64,000 nucleotides of DNA from the NCBI GenBank assembly GCA_949825065.1, contig OX463863.1:16824736-16888735 (forward strand), read 5' to 3'. Both the position numbers and the translations under genes were made by a program. Position 1 is the first letter of the stretch, and every line of letters starts with the position of its first letter. Under the pieces are notes generated by a model. That model worked only from the letters and a program-made list of their open reading frames with translations, was not told where the DNA came from and searched no databases. Of the stretch, positions 1-9,830 are shown piece after piece. This DNA comes from Odontocerum albicorne (lineage: Eukaryota > Arthropoda > Insecta > Trichoptera > Odontoceridae).

Positions 1-529
1 CCACAGCTATAAGGCTTCTCTCCAGTATGAATCCTTTTATGAGATATTAAATTACTTTTTTGTGAGAATGTCTTATCACATTGTCCACATCTGTATGGCT
101 TCTCTCCACTGTGAATCCTTTCATGAGCTTTTAAACTATGTGCTTGTGAGAATCTCTTATCACATTGTCCACAGCTATAAGGCTTCTCTCCACTATGAAT
201 CCTTTCATGACATTTCAAATCACCTTTTCGATAAAATCTCTTATCACATTGTCCACAGCTAAAAGGCTTCTCTCCACTATGAATCCTTTCATGAAGTTTC
301 AAGTCATTTTTTCGTGAGAATGTCTTATCACATTGTTCACATCTGTAATACTTCTCTCCAGTATGAATCCTTTCATGACATTTCAAATAACCTTTTCGTG
401 AGAATGTCTTATCACATTGTCCACAGTTGTAAGGCTTCTCTCCAGTATGAATTCTTTCGTGTGAATCACCATTAAAAAAATTTTCACTGCATTTATTTTC
501 ACTGAATTGGTTACTCATATCACCTGAAC
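1..529 (-). CDS. C2H2 zinc-finger gene A, exon 3 (partial, runs off left edge)
   Basis: The minus strand is open and encodes tandem C2H2 fingers joined by H-T/S-G-E-K-P linkers. Five complete fingers and the start of a sixth lie inside the window. The exon start is set by an acceptor (TTTTTAG, AG at 531-530) followed by a conserved segment reading SGDMSNQF. Upstream is read-through intron, although it stays open to a spurious ATG at 584. The frame fits a phase-1 junction with exon 2 at 833. Known of the family: such proteins are nuclear and bind DNA through their finger helices. The target is not predictable here. The C terminus and stop lie outside the window. The two-cysteine, two-histidine pattern and [12 protein letters not shown] repeats are seen directly; function is inferred. 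Confidence 0.85.
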
Positions 530-832
530 CTAAAAACATGTGAAAGTCAAGAAAAAATATTGAAGGGTTTAAAAGAAAGATCATAGATTATCTTTTAGTA
601 ACTAAGCATTGCTCAAATGTTTGTTTTTCGATTTATACAAGAAATCACTTGTATTGAATAATTGTCAACTAAGAAAAAAATAGACGGAATGAAAAAAAAA
701 TTTTTAACTTTATTATTTGTGCTATGACTTAACTTGAATCCTATTTCAAATCAAAATAAGAAAGATTATATTGTTGATAATTTAATGAAAAAGTGAAAAC
801 TTATTCAGAATACAATCCAAATATTAACTCAC

Positions 833-1087
833 TTGTTATTGCATGCGTGTCGCATACATCAACAGTATCTGTGTTACTGACCCGATCACATTCCTTTTTT
901 ATATCCGCTTCCTGTATGTCAATAGCAAAATCAGGGAATACTGGTGCAGTATCCTCTTCTACATATTCTTGTTTTATGAAAAAATCTGAAAAAACTTCTA
1001 TTTCAAAATCGTGGGATTGCTTCAGTAAACTCGTTTCTGAGGTAATTCTTTTACTGAATGTATCACAAGATGGCTGGGCCATAACAT
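833..1087 (-). CDS. Zinc-finger gene A, exon 2 (acidic psi-K-x-E module)
   Basis: The exon is bounded by an acceptor TTTGTAG (AG at 1089-1088) and a donor AA|GTGAGT (GT at 832-831). It is 255 nt, exactly as in genes B, C and D. It encodes an acidic segment with two psi-K-x-E motifs, IKQE and IKKE, and the core DTAPVFPDFAIDIQEADIKK. That core resembles the one in exon 1, which suggests an ancient exon duplication. An ATG near its 5' end (1082-1080) could be taken for the start, but gene B has AAG there, so the true start is more likely in exon 1. No known domain was recognised. A role as a SUMO-acceptor or protein-interaction region is inference. Confidence 0.72.
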
Positions 1088-1281
1088 CTACAAAAAAAAC
1101 ATACAAGATCAAATCTACTGAAGTAAGCAAACAAAAATTGGTAAACACTTATTGTCATTTCTCTAAAAAGGTCCGTTGCATAGCCATTATGTGTTGCTTA
1201 TTGGAGTACCAAGAGCTTTTTAAAGTGGATTTCTCATCTTTTATAAATTATCAGTCGTAATTTTTTTGGCATGATTTTATA

Positions 1282-1523
1282 TCTTCTTCTTCTCAGTGTC
1301 ATGTCAGGTCCCCCTAACGCTGAATATCATTCGAGAGTAGATATCTTTGTCCCCGGCAGCCCGAAAAAGATCTCCAACGCCCCTTATGCCAGTCCAATCA
1401 CATTAATTGCGGAGCCAGGAGATTTGCCTCATGCCAACACCTCTTCGGCCTTCTATTTTGCCTTGAATGATCAGGTGCAGTAATTTGTACTTTACACCTC
1501 ATACATAGATTAAGTACATTTAT
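1282..1523 (-). mobile_element. LINE 3' end inserted in intron 1 of gene A
   Basis: The 242-bp insert is flanked by an 11-bp target duplication, ATGATTTTATA, at 1271-1281 and 1524-1534. The matching stretch of gene B intron 1 (about 13951) has a single copy of that target, so it is an empty site. On the minus strand the insert encodes a typical extreme C terminus of a non-LTR reverse transcriptase (GKIEGRRGVG, SWLRN, RDWTGI) and ends in a (GAA)n tail. It is heavily 5'-truncated. The plus-strand open frame here (1271-1483) is only its antisense. Confidence 0.75.
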
Positions 1524-1754
1524 ATGATTTTATATAAAGAACAAAATAAAATTTGTGTATTGCGTTACATATTTAATATTTCTTAGAGTCGTGATAACTC
1601 TGAATTTAATTCAGAGACAGTCAAACATCATTAGATTAGATCAAAATGAGGCATTCAACATCACAGAACGTCAATGTTCCGTGATTATTCGACTTTTTAC
1701 GTATGTTTTTAAATATTGTTCAAAAAAAAAAAATTATCAAATCATTCTGGCCTA

Positions 1755-1807
1755 CAGGTACACACCACCTTCTCCATGCCTGGTATGGAATATGTGGTGT
1801 GTACCTG
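1755..1807 (-). ncRNA. Conserved 53-nt hairpin in intron 1 of gene A
   Basis: The outer arms are a perfect 14-bp inverted repeat (caggtacacaccac / gtggtgtgtacctg). Inside is a second 4-bp stem (CCAU/AUGG) closing a small loop. The 53 bases are identical in genes A, B and D although the flanking intron has diverged. It sits about 55 nt below the exon 1 donor. It could be a structured intronic RNA, a pre-miRNA-like hairpin, a splicing element or a tiny palindromic insert; the sequence alone does not decide. Confidence 0.45.
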
Positions 1808-1861
1808 TTGAATGTTTGTCATATCTCGCATATTTATTTCGTTTTTACGATATAAGTTTAC

Positions 1862-2045
1862 TTGGGTCTGTGGGATTATCATCATCATGTCTGGTATCTG
1901 CGCTGATATCTTGTGCACATTCCTGCTTGATATCTGCCTCATGTATACTGATATACTGGGGGAACACTGCTGCAGTATCCCCCTCTTCTGCCTTTTGTTC
2001 TTTCACCATTACTTCTGCGCTACTTTTGTGTAGCTGAGGATCCAT
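1862..2045 (-). CDS. Zinc-finger gene A, exon 1 (start codon, acidic module)
   Basis: Begins with ATG at 2045 and runs 184 nt to a donor AA|GTAAAC (GT at 1861-1860), leaving one base of a split codon. The length is identical in B, C and D. The peptide opens MDPQLHK and carries the module DTAAVFPQYISIHEADIKQE, related to the one in exon 2. The second psi-K-x-E motif (IKQE) is intact. The first is VKEQ here, against VKEE in the other genes. This start is chosen because all four genes share it and because splicing to exon 2 keeps frame in all of them. Confidence 0.75.
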
Positions 2046-2540
2046 CTATGACCTGGAATCATTCGAAATATTCAAATATTGAGTTTATAATATGTTCAAC
2101 TGTTTGACATAGAGAAGCATAAAACTATATTCAGTTCCAGATATTCTTAAATAACTTTCCTGACATGACCATCTTCTTTGTCAGTGGTGTGTGTAGATTT
2201 ATTTTTGGGAGTTGTTCTAAAAATATTTATATTATATGAACTCTGGACACATACATTACACAACATCTAAAGTTTAATGTGCTATTTTCGCATATTAAGT
2301 AATTTTAAATATAAAGTATTTTTTTGTTTGAGCTGCACAGAGCATCCCATTTTGAATGGATTAGACACTACATTTTAAATGGCATCAAAATGTAATTTTT
2401 CATCAAAAGTTAAGTTTAGTAAGTTTAAACCAAAAAACTTGATTTCAATGTAAAATAACTAATGCAGTTAACGGGAAAAGATGTAAAACCTGAATATTAC
2501 TGATGCTACTGTGATCGCTATCCCAGCAGGCAAAAATATG

Positions 2541-2550
2541 CCTTTATAAA
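2541..2550 (-). promoter_or_regulatory. Candidate TATA box of gene A
   Basis: TTTATAAAGG on the minus strand, about 500 nt above the exon 1 ATG, in a block conserved upstream of all four genes. Equivalent sites are 18006-18015, 28378-28387 and 48186-48195. Transcription start is not demonstrated; the intervening 2046-2540 would be 5' UTR or an unseen upstream intron. Confidence 0.35.
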
Positions 2551-2727
2551 ACACAAAATGTCACTTTATCAAGCAGTGCGCACTGATACAAACAATCACA
2601 GTGAAGCGGTCAGAATAAAACACTAAATCAATACCGTAATCAACTCACAAAAACGGAAAAATTATACAGACAAAATAAATCACAAACAATTAATACCTAA
2701 TTGACAGTTCAATTTAACAGAAATAAC

Positions 2728-3716
2728 CAGGGCTGTGGAGTCGGAGTCGGAGTTGGAGTCGGAGTCGCGGTGTTTGGGCCGGAGTCGGAGTAGGAGTCGT
2801 AAAAAACGAGTGACTCCGACTACTTTTTCGTTAAAATTTAAAATACATTTTTTTAAATTATTATAATGAATGTGTATTGTGCACGAATATTAAACTTGCA
2901 GGCGAAAGTCGCGCAGATATGGTGAATCACCGAGATCCATTTAATGTATCATTAAAAATGTGTTTGTCTCCTTCTTTCTCACGTCGAAAGAAAATTCTGT
3001 TGGCTGGGATCTATGTTAACCCCATGGTTCGATCCATAGTGACGGAAGAACAAATAAATAGAGCTAAAAACGCTCTGTTTGAATTAACCGTTCGTATGAA
3101 AGGCCTTCGACTAGAAAAAGAGACGACAGCAGGCAGCGTACATCAAGTATCATCATCTTCATCCGACACCGCTGAATCTGAAGACGATTTAGATAAATAT
3201 CTCAATGAACAAGATAAACTAAAACGTCCTCGTTTGAATCACAGTTCCAATATAGATGAAGGAGACTATTTCAAAATTTAAAATTGAATTTTATGATGCA
3301 TTGAAAATAATGGAAAAAATTGACCGAATTTATAAGTTAAATGTTGAAATGGCAATACAGCAGTATCAAGAAATCGTAAAAGATTCAGCATTGATCGTTA
3401 CAGCATTACCGCCAACCCAAGTATCCGTAGAGCGGTTATTTTCCGCTCTTAAAATTCTCAATTCTGATTTGAGAGCCTCTACGAATACAGATTTAATAGA
3501 AGCAATGTTGTTTTTAAGAATAAATTCTAATAAATAATTATTAAAGTTTGATTTTGTTTTATTTTTATCCCTATAACATGAAAAAAATTGGCTATATGCA
3601 AAGGTAGGAAACAACCTGATAAAAATTGAGCTTTTTTGAGTCGGAGTTGTGGAGTCGTGTTGTTGGTAAATATAGGAATCGGAGTCGTGTTTTTTTTTTT
3701 CGACTCCACAGCCCTG
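2728..3716 (+). mobile_element. hAT transposon 1 (internally shortened)
   Basis: The terminal inverted repeats are CAGGGCTGTGGAGTCG at both ends. The 8-bp target duplication GAAATAAC lies at 2720-2727 and 3717-3724, the hAT signature. Genes B, C and D show the empty site at the same place (for example near 18190 and 48365). The ends contain GGAGTC simple repeats. At 989 bp it is much shorter than an autonomous hAT. Confidence 0.9.
2877..3537 (+). pseudogene. hAT transposase C-terminal remnant
   Basis: Two overlapping open frames (2877-3281 and 3256-3537) lie inside hAT 1. The second ends with the hAT C-terminal dimerisation region: TALPPTQVSVERLFSALK followed by an LRASTNTDLIEAMLFLR-like helix. 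The N-terminal BED finger and most of the catalytic core are missing, and a frame change separates the two parts. It cannot encode an active transposase. Confidence 0.75.
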
Positions 3717-3733
3717 GAAATAACACACTCGTC

Positions 3734-3925
3734 TTTTTTAATAATGGCCATGCACTCCTATATCTGATGGAGTATACGCGGTGTCTCTATCTTCTTAAAT
3801 AATGGCCGTAAACTTTTATGTATGGAGTATACGCCAGATATGGTGTATTTTCTTCTGGATTAATGGCTGTGAACCCTTATGTGTAAAGGAATATCTGCCA
3901 ATCGCAAGCGATGACGGGTGTCAAA
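3734..3925. repeat. Degenerate tandem repeats with palindromic core (gene A upstream block)
   Basis: About three 60-75-bp units, each containing an AATAATGGCC(A/G)T-like start, a (C)TCCTATAT...GGAGTATACGC core and a trailing TGT. The core is a short imperfect palindrome. The same units occur at 18205-18360, 28575-28760 and 48375-48565, always at the same distance above exon 1, and singly elsewhere. Confidence 0.6.
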
Positions 3926-4673
3926 TGATGCCACAGAAATAACCATAGACACAAATTCGCGCTCCCTAGCACAGGTTGCTTTCTTCTTCTTCTTTTGTCA
4001 ACTCATATGTGAAGGAGCACCGATTTTCTTAATACCATAGATGGAAAATAGGCAATTTGCTTGGATAAATAATTAGTTCCCTTAGTTTAGAAAGTACGAG
4101 ATTAAATGAGTGTTAATAAAAGTAAGATAGATGATATATACAACATGAAACCTATTTTCTTCGATATTGTAATTTGTTTTATCGAGCACTGTTTATTCCA
4201 CTTTTTGTAACGGTCTAACCTTACCGGTCTCAAGACTTTCACCTCGTCATCAGGGATCACAAAGAAGACTGAATTCTTTTCGAACTGGTACCGAAATACA
4301 CGCTTTCTAACGGTCAACATTAGGGTTGGGGACTGTGTCTGGAGGGAGGGAGGAGACAACCTTGACTTGACGAGCAATGGTGAGATTTTTAGAATATATG
4401 TGTTTGCCAGATGTTGATCCCGATGCACTGACTTAGAAATTTCTAGGTTCTCTAATCTGTTCAATGTATTTTCATTAGGTACTACTGGTATTTAAGAATT
4501 TGGCATCATGGATAGAAAATGTATAGTTTTTACGGTGAGTATGATTAATCATTTTAGAATAAATTAGAGGATCTGTGTTCACAAAATCTTCCTGTCTTTA
4601 CTATATATAAATTATCACAGTCAGCACATAAAAGTTCCTTTTCATTCCTTTTTAAAATTGTTATCAGTTAAGG

Positions 4674-5431
4674 CAGAGGTCGGCAAAGTGCGGCTCCGGA
4701 GCCGCATGCGGCTCTTTGGCCCATTAAGTGCGGCTCTGGCACAAATATTTTCCCCTTTTGGCATTGACATTGGTAACTTTGAAATACAATTGCTGGATTT
4801 AAAAAACAAGCAAATATGGAGCTCTAAATTTGAACGTCTTTGTGTTGATTGGAAATATTGTAGAAGAACAAATGTGAGCTTAGTTCACAACACAAGTGGT
4901 CTGCTTTGAAAAACCTGGAGAAGGAAGACATGATCATCTTCAACGCCTGGAATAATATTCTGACTCTTATGATCAGTTGAAAAAACTCGCGTTTGCTATT
5001 CTTTCTCTTTTCGGTTCTACATATTCATGCGAACAATCGTTTTCAAGCATGAACTTTATCAAGAGAAAACTGAGAAGTCGTCTTATTGATGAGAACCTGG
5101 AATCGTGCCTAAAATTAAGAATAACAACATACACACCTGATTTACTTAAACTTTTTAAGGAGATGCAAGGACATTGTTCGCATTAAGTGTTTGTCAGTCA
5201 TTGTCATGATTTAAATTTATGGATTCCTAAATAACATAATATTTTTATCAAAGAATAAATTTTTTATTAAGTACGAAATCAAGTTTTATTCAATGTACCC
5301 ATAATTTAATGAAGTGCTAAAATTATAATAAAGGTTTGCTAAATTAATGAACAGATTTGGCTCTCAAATTTTTTTTTAATCGTTGTAATGTACATATTTG
5401 GCTCTTTGGCTAATAAGTTTGCCGACCACTG
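4674..5431 (+). mobile_element. hAT transposon 2, nested in the Penelope fragment
   Basis: The terminal repeats are CAG(A/T)GGTCGGCAAA, and the 8-bp target duplication AGTTAAGG lies at 4666-4673 and 5432-5439. The empty site is seen in another Penelope fragment near 19770 (GGTTAAGGGGACA). The open frame at 4977-5186 encodes a hAT dimerisation tail (FGSTYSCEQSFSSMNFIK, then LRSRL). The element is 758 bp and deleted internally. Confidence 0.88.
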
Positions 5432-5897
5432 AGTTAAGGGGACATTGAGGAATACAGTTAAAGCCAGATAATTTATGGTTGTTAGGATGGATGGAAGTCG
5501 CTGGAATTATACAGTCTGAATAAGCGTCCTTTCTATATATGTTAAAGTCAAATGTATTATTTTTGCGAGGTAATGTTAGGTCTAAGGAATTAAATTTTCC
5601 ATAATGTTCTGTTTCTAGTGTGAATTTCATAAAACTCTATAGAATTTAAATATTTTATAAATTGGTGTAATTGTCTATCAGTGCCCGTCCAAACAAAAAA
5701 AAATCATCTGCATACCCAAACCAGCACAAAACATTTTTAATTAATTTAAACTTGCTCCAGTAAATACATTGTTCGAAATAGTCCATAAATATTTCACTGA
5801 GGAGTGGAGACAACGGTGAGCCAATAGCTAAACCATTTGTTTGTTTATATCTTGTATTGTTGAAATTAAAATAATTTTGTTTAATGCATATGTCCAT
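5432..5897 (-). pseudogene. Penelope-like reverse transcriptase fragment
   Basis: Read on the minus strand, 5897-5655 contains QTNGLAIGSPLSPLLSEIF and then FGYADDFFLF, the Penelope-type motif and catalytic (V/A)DD box. The next frame, 5630-5432, contains KFTLETEHYGKFNSLDLTL, a YRK box and ATSIHPNNHK, typical of the segment after the palm. The frames are separated by stops and shifts. The upstream N terminus and the GIY-YIG endonuclease are not seen. Confidence 0.7.
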
Positions 5898-6260
5898 TAG
5901 TGAAATGAATTACGAATTTTTAACAGAGTCCTTTCTATTGTCATTTAAAATATATTTTGCTCGTTCTAAAGATCTCCATCCTGGTATACTTGGATAGAGA
6001 TTAGTGACATCAGGAGATAATATATTATATAATTTAGCATTATGAGATATTCCTATGTTAGGTGTTTTAGATATTCAATTAATTCCAAGGTGATTTTGAT
6101 TGAGTGTTTTTCAGCTTTAAAATAAATTAGATTATATAACTTTTTTTAGTAATTAGGCTAAGCCATATAATTGAGGTATTTGATGATTCATTATACACAA
6201 ATTCTTTTTCAAATTTAGGTTCATGATGGAGTTACTGGAGGACTCTGGAAATAGGAAGAA

Positions 6261-7230
6261 GCTCCATGCAGACACTCTGACCTTGTGGCGGCCTGAAATA
6301 AGTTTACAGCTTTTTTCAATCTTTGTAAAAATTAGTGACTGGTAAATATATTTTTTCTATTTCTTATTTTCCCATTTAATGCAAATTTCTCTCTCACACT
6401 CCAGTGCAGCCAATTTTCTTTATATCAAGTTTTTTTGTAATCTGAGGTTGTTCTATTAGTTCCCTAGCTTCTGCAATCTAAACGCATTGCTAAAACATTA
6501 AAAAACACGCATCTCGACACCCATATGGCACATATAACTGCGTTCTGATTGGTCCTTGTGGACTTGACTATTTTGAATTTTAAAGTATCGCTGGAGTTGG
6601 CTAGTTTTGATCTCAACTCAGAACTATTGATTTTAAATAAAAAATATTTGAGGAAACATATTTTAGTTATTTGTACAGAACATTTTAAATGAAAATATCT
6701 TTTAAGTGGCATCTAATTATACATATATATTATTTATAGTTAAGGCATTTACATTGTCGAGTTTTAAATACATTGTAATTTGTTTTTTTCAAACAGTGTT
6801 TATTCTACTTTTTAAAAGTGGAATAAACAGTGTTTGATAAAAACATATTACAATGGAACCTAATTGATATTTTTCATCAAAAGTGAAGTCAGTTAAGTTT
6901 GAACCAAAACAACTCATTCGATTTTAGTGTAAATGAACTATCTCCATGGTACTGATGCAAGGTGTTCGCTACCCCAGCTGCCAACCTGTCAAAGAGCTGA
7001 TTATATCAAGCAGTGCACACTGATAGAAACAATCACAGTGAATACCCAGCAATTTTTAGTACCCAGAACATCACAATCCTCCATCGGCATCTAGGGATGT
7101 CAAAAGTCAATGCAAGGTAGGTATCCAGAATGCTCACGCCACTTCAAAAACCACAATGCGTTGAATGTTCACGACATATTTTGGACCTCTGAAGAAACAG
7201 TTTGAGTATAATGTCTTTTCCCTGTATTTC
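6261..7230. repeat. Dispersed repeat block, with diverged copy of the gene-upstream segment
   Basis: No gene. Parts of this block recur at 9165-9640, 31060-32050 and 50350-50520. 6880-7045 is a diverged copy of the segment upstream of exon 1 of the zinc-finger genes (ATCAAGCAGTGCACACTGATA and AACAATCACAGTGAA are shared). Confidence 0.5.
6771..6855. repeat. 85-bp near-perfect palindrome
   Basis: The arms of about 41 bases run from CATTGTAATTTG inward to ACTTTT and are mirrored after a 3-base centre, with a few mismatches. A sister palindrome lies at 31662-31746. The arm resembles the terminal stretch of the Penelope-like segment near 4170, so this may be two element ends joined head to head. 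Confidence 0.65.
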
Positions 7231-8324
7231 GTTTAATTTTGCGCACTTTTTGGATGTGTCACCATTATTTTCTCTGTTGTTATCTATATAGTATTTTCAT
7301 CCTTTGATGACGAATATTGTTCTACAATTTTCACTCTTTTTCGATTTTTGTTGAAATCATTACTTTTTACTAATTCGTCTTCACTCTCTGAATTAAACGT
7401 TCTTGTTGTTTTATTCTTTCCAATGGGTTTAATAATTTCTATAATTTTATATTTTAAATTTAATTTTAAGCGCTTTATATTTTAAGTTTAAATTCAATTG
7501 TAAAATTGATTACACATAGGTACTGATTATTCAACTAAATAGGCTGTCAAAAAAGTTAGGTTAACTTTTTAAATATGAATCAATACTAATAAATTAAAAT
7601 CACCTTCATCACTGCCCTCAAACATTTGAAAATCCGAACTTTTGGGCATTATCAATAATAGATTAGACTTAGGTGACTTTCAAAATAATGTTTTTAATTT
7701 TGAAATAACTGCTAAAACTTATGTGTCAAAAATTATCGTATACTCTGAATAAACTTAATAATGCCGAAATACATCCAACAAAAATTATTTTGTAACCTAA
7801 ATATAATCTCAACAACTTACCACAATCACTTAAGTTCATTATATCACAATACAACTATTTTTTATTAAAATTTAATACAAATATATAAAGTTTTCTTTTA
7901 AGCCCGACACAAAGGATGCTCTCGAAATTCAAAATGGCCGACATAAACTTCATATATTTTTACGTCTCGACACATTGGCGCTCATGACGCAACTTTTCAA
8001 AAAACGTATTTGAAAATAGAAAATGTATTATTAAACATTAAATTATTTAATATTTCATTTATACAGATTTAATTATTTAATATTAATTCCGAAACGTCGA
8101 AAATGCAATGTGACATCTGTCAAAGTTTAGTTTCAGCTTGTCGCTGCAGGAGGCGCAAACGTAATTTTTCTGATTTCTAAACTTTTTTATATACGACGAT
8201 ATATAAATAAAAATATATAACCATTTCTGTATACGAATGTCAACTTTTGTCAAAATTTCAAAACGATCGGTAGAGAACTTTCGGAGATTAGACATTTTGA
8301 CTATACGAACATTTATATTTTTAT
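7231..8324. other. Unassigned AT-rich interval
   Basis: I see no supported gene or recognisable element. The short open frame at 8083-8295 has no homology I recognise. Confidence 0.5.
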
Positions 8325-9300
8325 TTATATAGATCGGTGTAATTTTCTCTCAGTACCCGTCCAAACAAACAAAAAATGTCATCTGCAAACCCAAACCAGA
8401 ACAAAACATTCTGAATTAACTTAAACTTACTCCTATAAATACATCTTTCAAAATAGTCCATAAATATTTCACTGAGGAGTGGAGACAACGGTGAGCCAAT
8501 AGCTAAACCATTTGTTTGTTTATATCTTGTATTGTTGAAATTAAAATAATTTTGTTTAATGCATATGTCCATTAGTGAAATGAATTCCGAATTTTTAACA
8601 TAGTCCTTATTATTGTCATTTCAAATATTTTTGCTCACTCTAAAGATATCCATCCTGGCATCCCGGACATGTAGCCAGAATGTCAGACTCCCGATGGACA
8701 TCCGAAATAATCCAATGGTATCCAAGAGGCATAAAGAGGCCTAGAAGAAGACCGAAGGTACGCTGGATGGACGAAATTAGGAAGCATGGCAGCATCACGT
8801 GGCATCGGCGAGCAAAGGACCGAACTGTTTGGAGTCAACTTGGGGAGACCTTCATCCTGCAGTGGATCGACTCTGGTTGACAATGATGATGATGATACTT
8901 GGATAGAGATTAATGACATCAAAAGATACTAGTTTAGCATTATGAGTTTTTAGTTTTTCAATCAATTCCAAGGAGTTTTTGATTGACTGTTCAACTTTAA
9001 AATGAACTGGATTATAAAATTGTTCTTAGACAAACATTCACCTTTTATAGGTGGTTATATGAAACCAAAGATCTTATGGGTATATTGTTTTTTTAGTAAT
9101 TGGGCTAAGCCATATAATTGAGATATTTGTTGATTCATTATACACAAATTCTTTTTGAAATTTAGGTTCATGATGGAGTTACAGGAGGTCTCTGGAAATA
9201 GGAAGACGCTCCATGGAGATATATATACCTTGAACTTACTTTGGTCTGATTGGACACTCTGACCTTGTGGCGGCCTGAAATAATTTTACATATTTTTTCA
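8325..9300 (-). mobile_element. Penelope-like element fragment 2
   Basis: Clearly the same sequence as 5640-6340. It includes QTNGLAIGSPLSPLLSEIF and a FADD-type catalytic box on the minus strand (8572-8321). It is interrupted by a LINE 3' end at 8663-8896. No continuous coding frame remains. Confidence 0.68.
8663..8896 (+). mobile_element. LINE 3' end with ATG/GAT tail, nested in Penelope fragment 2
   Basis: The plus-strand peptide has GIKRPRRRPKVRWMDEI and then TWHRRAKDRTVWSQLGE, the usual extreme C terminus of LINE reverse transcriptases. It is followed by a stop and a (GAT)n tail. Fragment 1 at 5985-5992 gives the uninterrupted flank (catcctgg...acttggatag). A target duplication is not clear. 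Confidence 0.7.
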
Positions 9301-9679
9301 ATCTTTGTAAAAATTAGTGACTGGTAAATATTTTTTTTCCTATTTCTTATTTTCCCATTCTATGCAAAATTCTCTCGCACACTCCAGTGCGGCCAATTTC
9401 CTTTATATCAAGTATTTTTATAATCTGAGACTGTACAATAAGTTTCCTAGCTTCTGCAATCTAAACGTATTTACAAAAACACAAACTACCTGAAAAAATG
9501 CATCTCGACACCCATATGGAACATACTACCGCATTTGGTCCTTGTGGTCTAGACTATTTTAGTTTGATTCGTACAAACATTTTTCAACGATAATATCTTG
9601 AAAGTGGCATCTTATTATATATATTATTTATAGTTAGGGCATAAACATTGTCGAGGTTTCAAGGCATTATAATTTGTTC

Positions 9680-9830
9680 TTTTCGAAGAAGTTAAATGTG
9701 CAATTTTACTTATTTTGAGGGCAAAAGCAAAACTTTTTTACTCGGGTATAAAAATTAGCTTTTTGAAAGATCTGAAAAATGTATTCAAGATAATGAACAT
9801 ATTGAAAAGAAACAAAACATATGTTTATAT
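9680..9830 (+). pseudogene. Mariner transposase C-terminal scrap
   Basis: The plus frame reads RAKAKLF, GIKISFLKDL and then an asparagine/isoleucine-rich tail, matching the end of the better-preserved mariner relic at 32100-32650. Similar scraps lie at 22415-22490 and 50815-50930. Confidence 0.45.

Larger units (their letters stand above)
4128..6260 (-). mobile_element. Penelope-like element fragment 1
   Basis: The minus strand holds pieces of a Penelope-type reverse transcriptase interrupted by hAT 2 at 4674-5431. The 4130-4500 part resembles the segment at 37260-37600 and is probably the terminal pseudo-LTR region (a shared CCTGA(A/T)GA...GGTGAAAG motif on the minus strand). Limits are approximate and the coding part is broken. 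Confidence 0.6.

Noticed and set aside
584..590. Start codons giving MIFLLNPS... for exon 3 of the zinc-finger genes
   Set aside because: These residues are intron read-through upstream of a good acceptor (TTTTTAG|G); splicing from exon 2 is in frame in all four genes.
1271..1483. Plus-strand frame with plausible protein sequence (SGPPNAEYHS, VDIFVPGSPKK)
   Set aside because: It is antisense to a LINE 3' end with a proven 11-bp target duplication; the minus strand shows the reverse transcriptase tail.
4230..4270. CTGATGA...GAAA on the minus strand, suggestive of a hammerhead ribozyme as found in Penelope elements
   Set aside because: No credible stem II fits between the two boxes, and the related copy near 37340 reads CTGAAGATG, so the core is not conserved.
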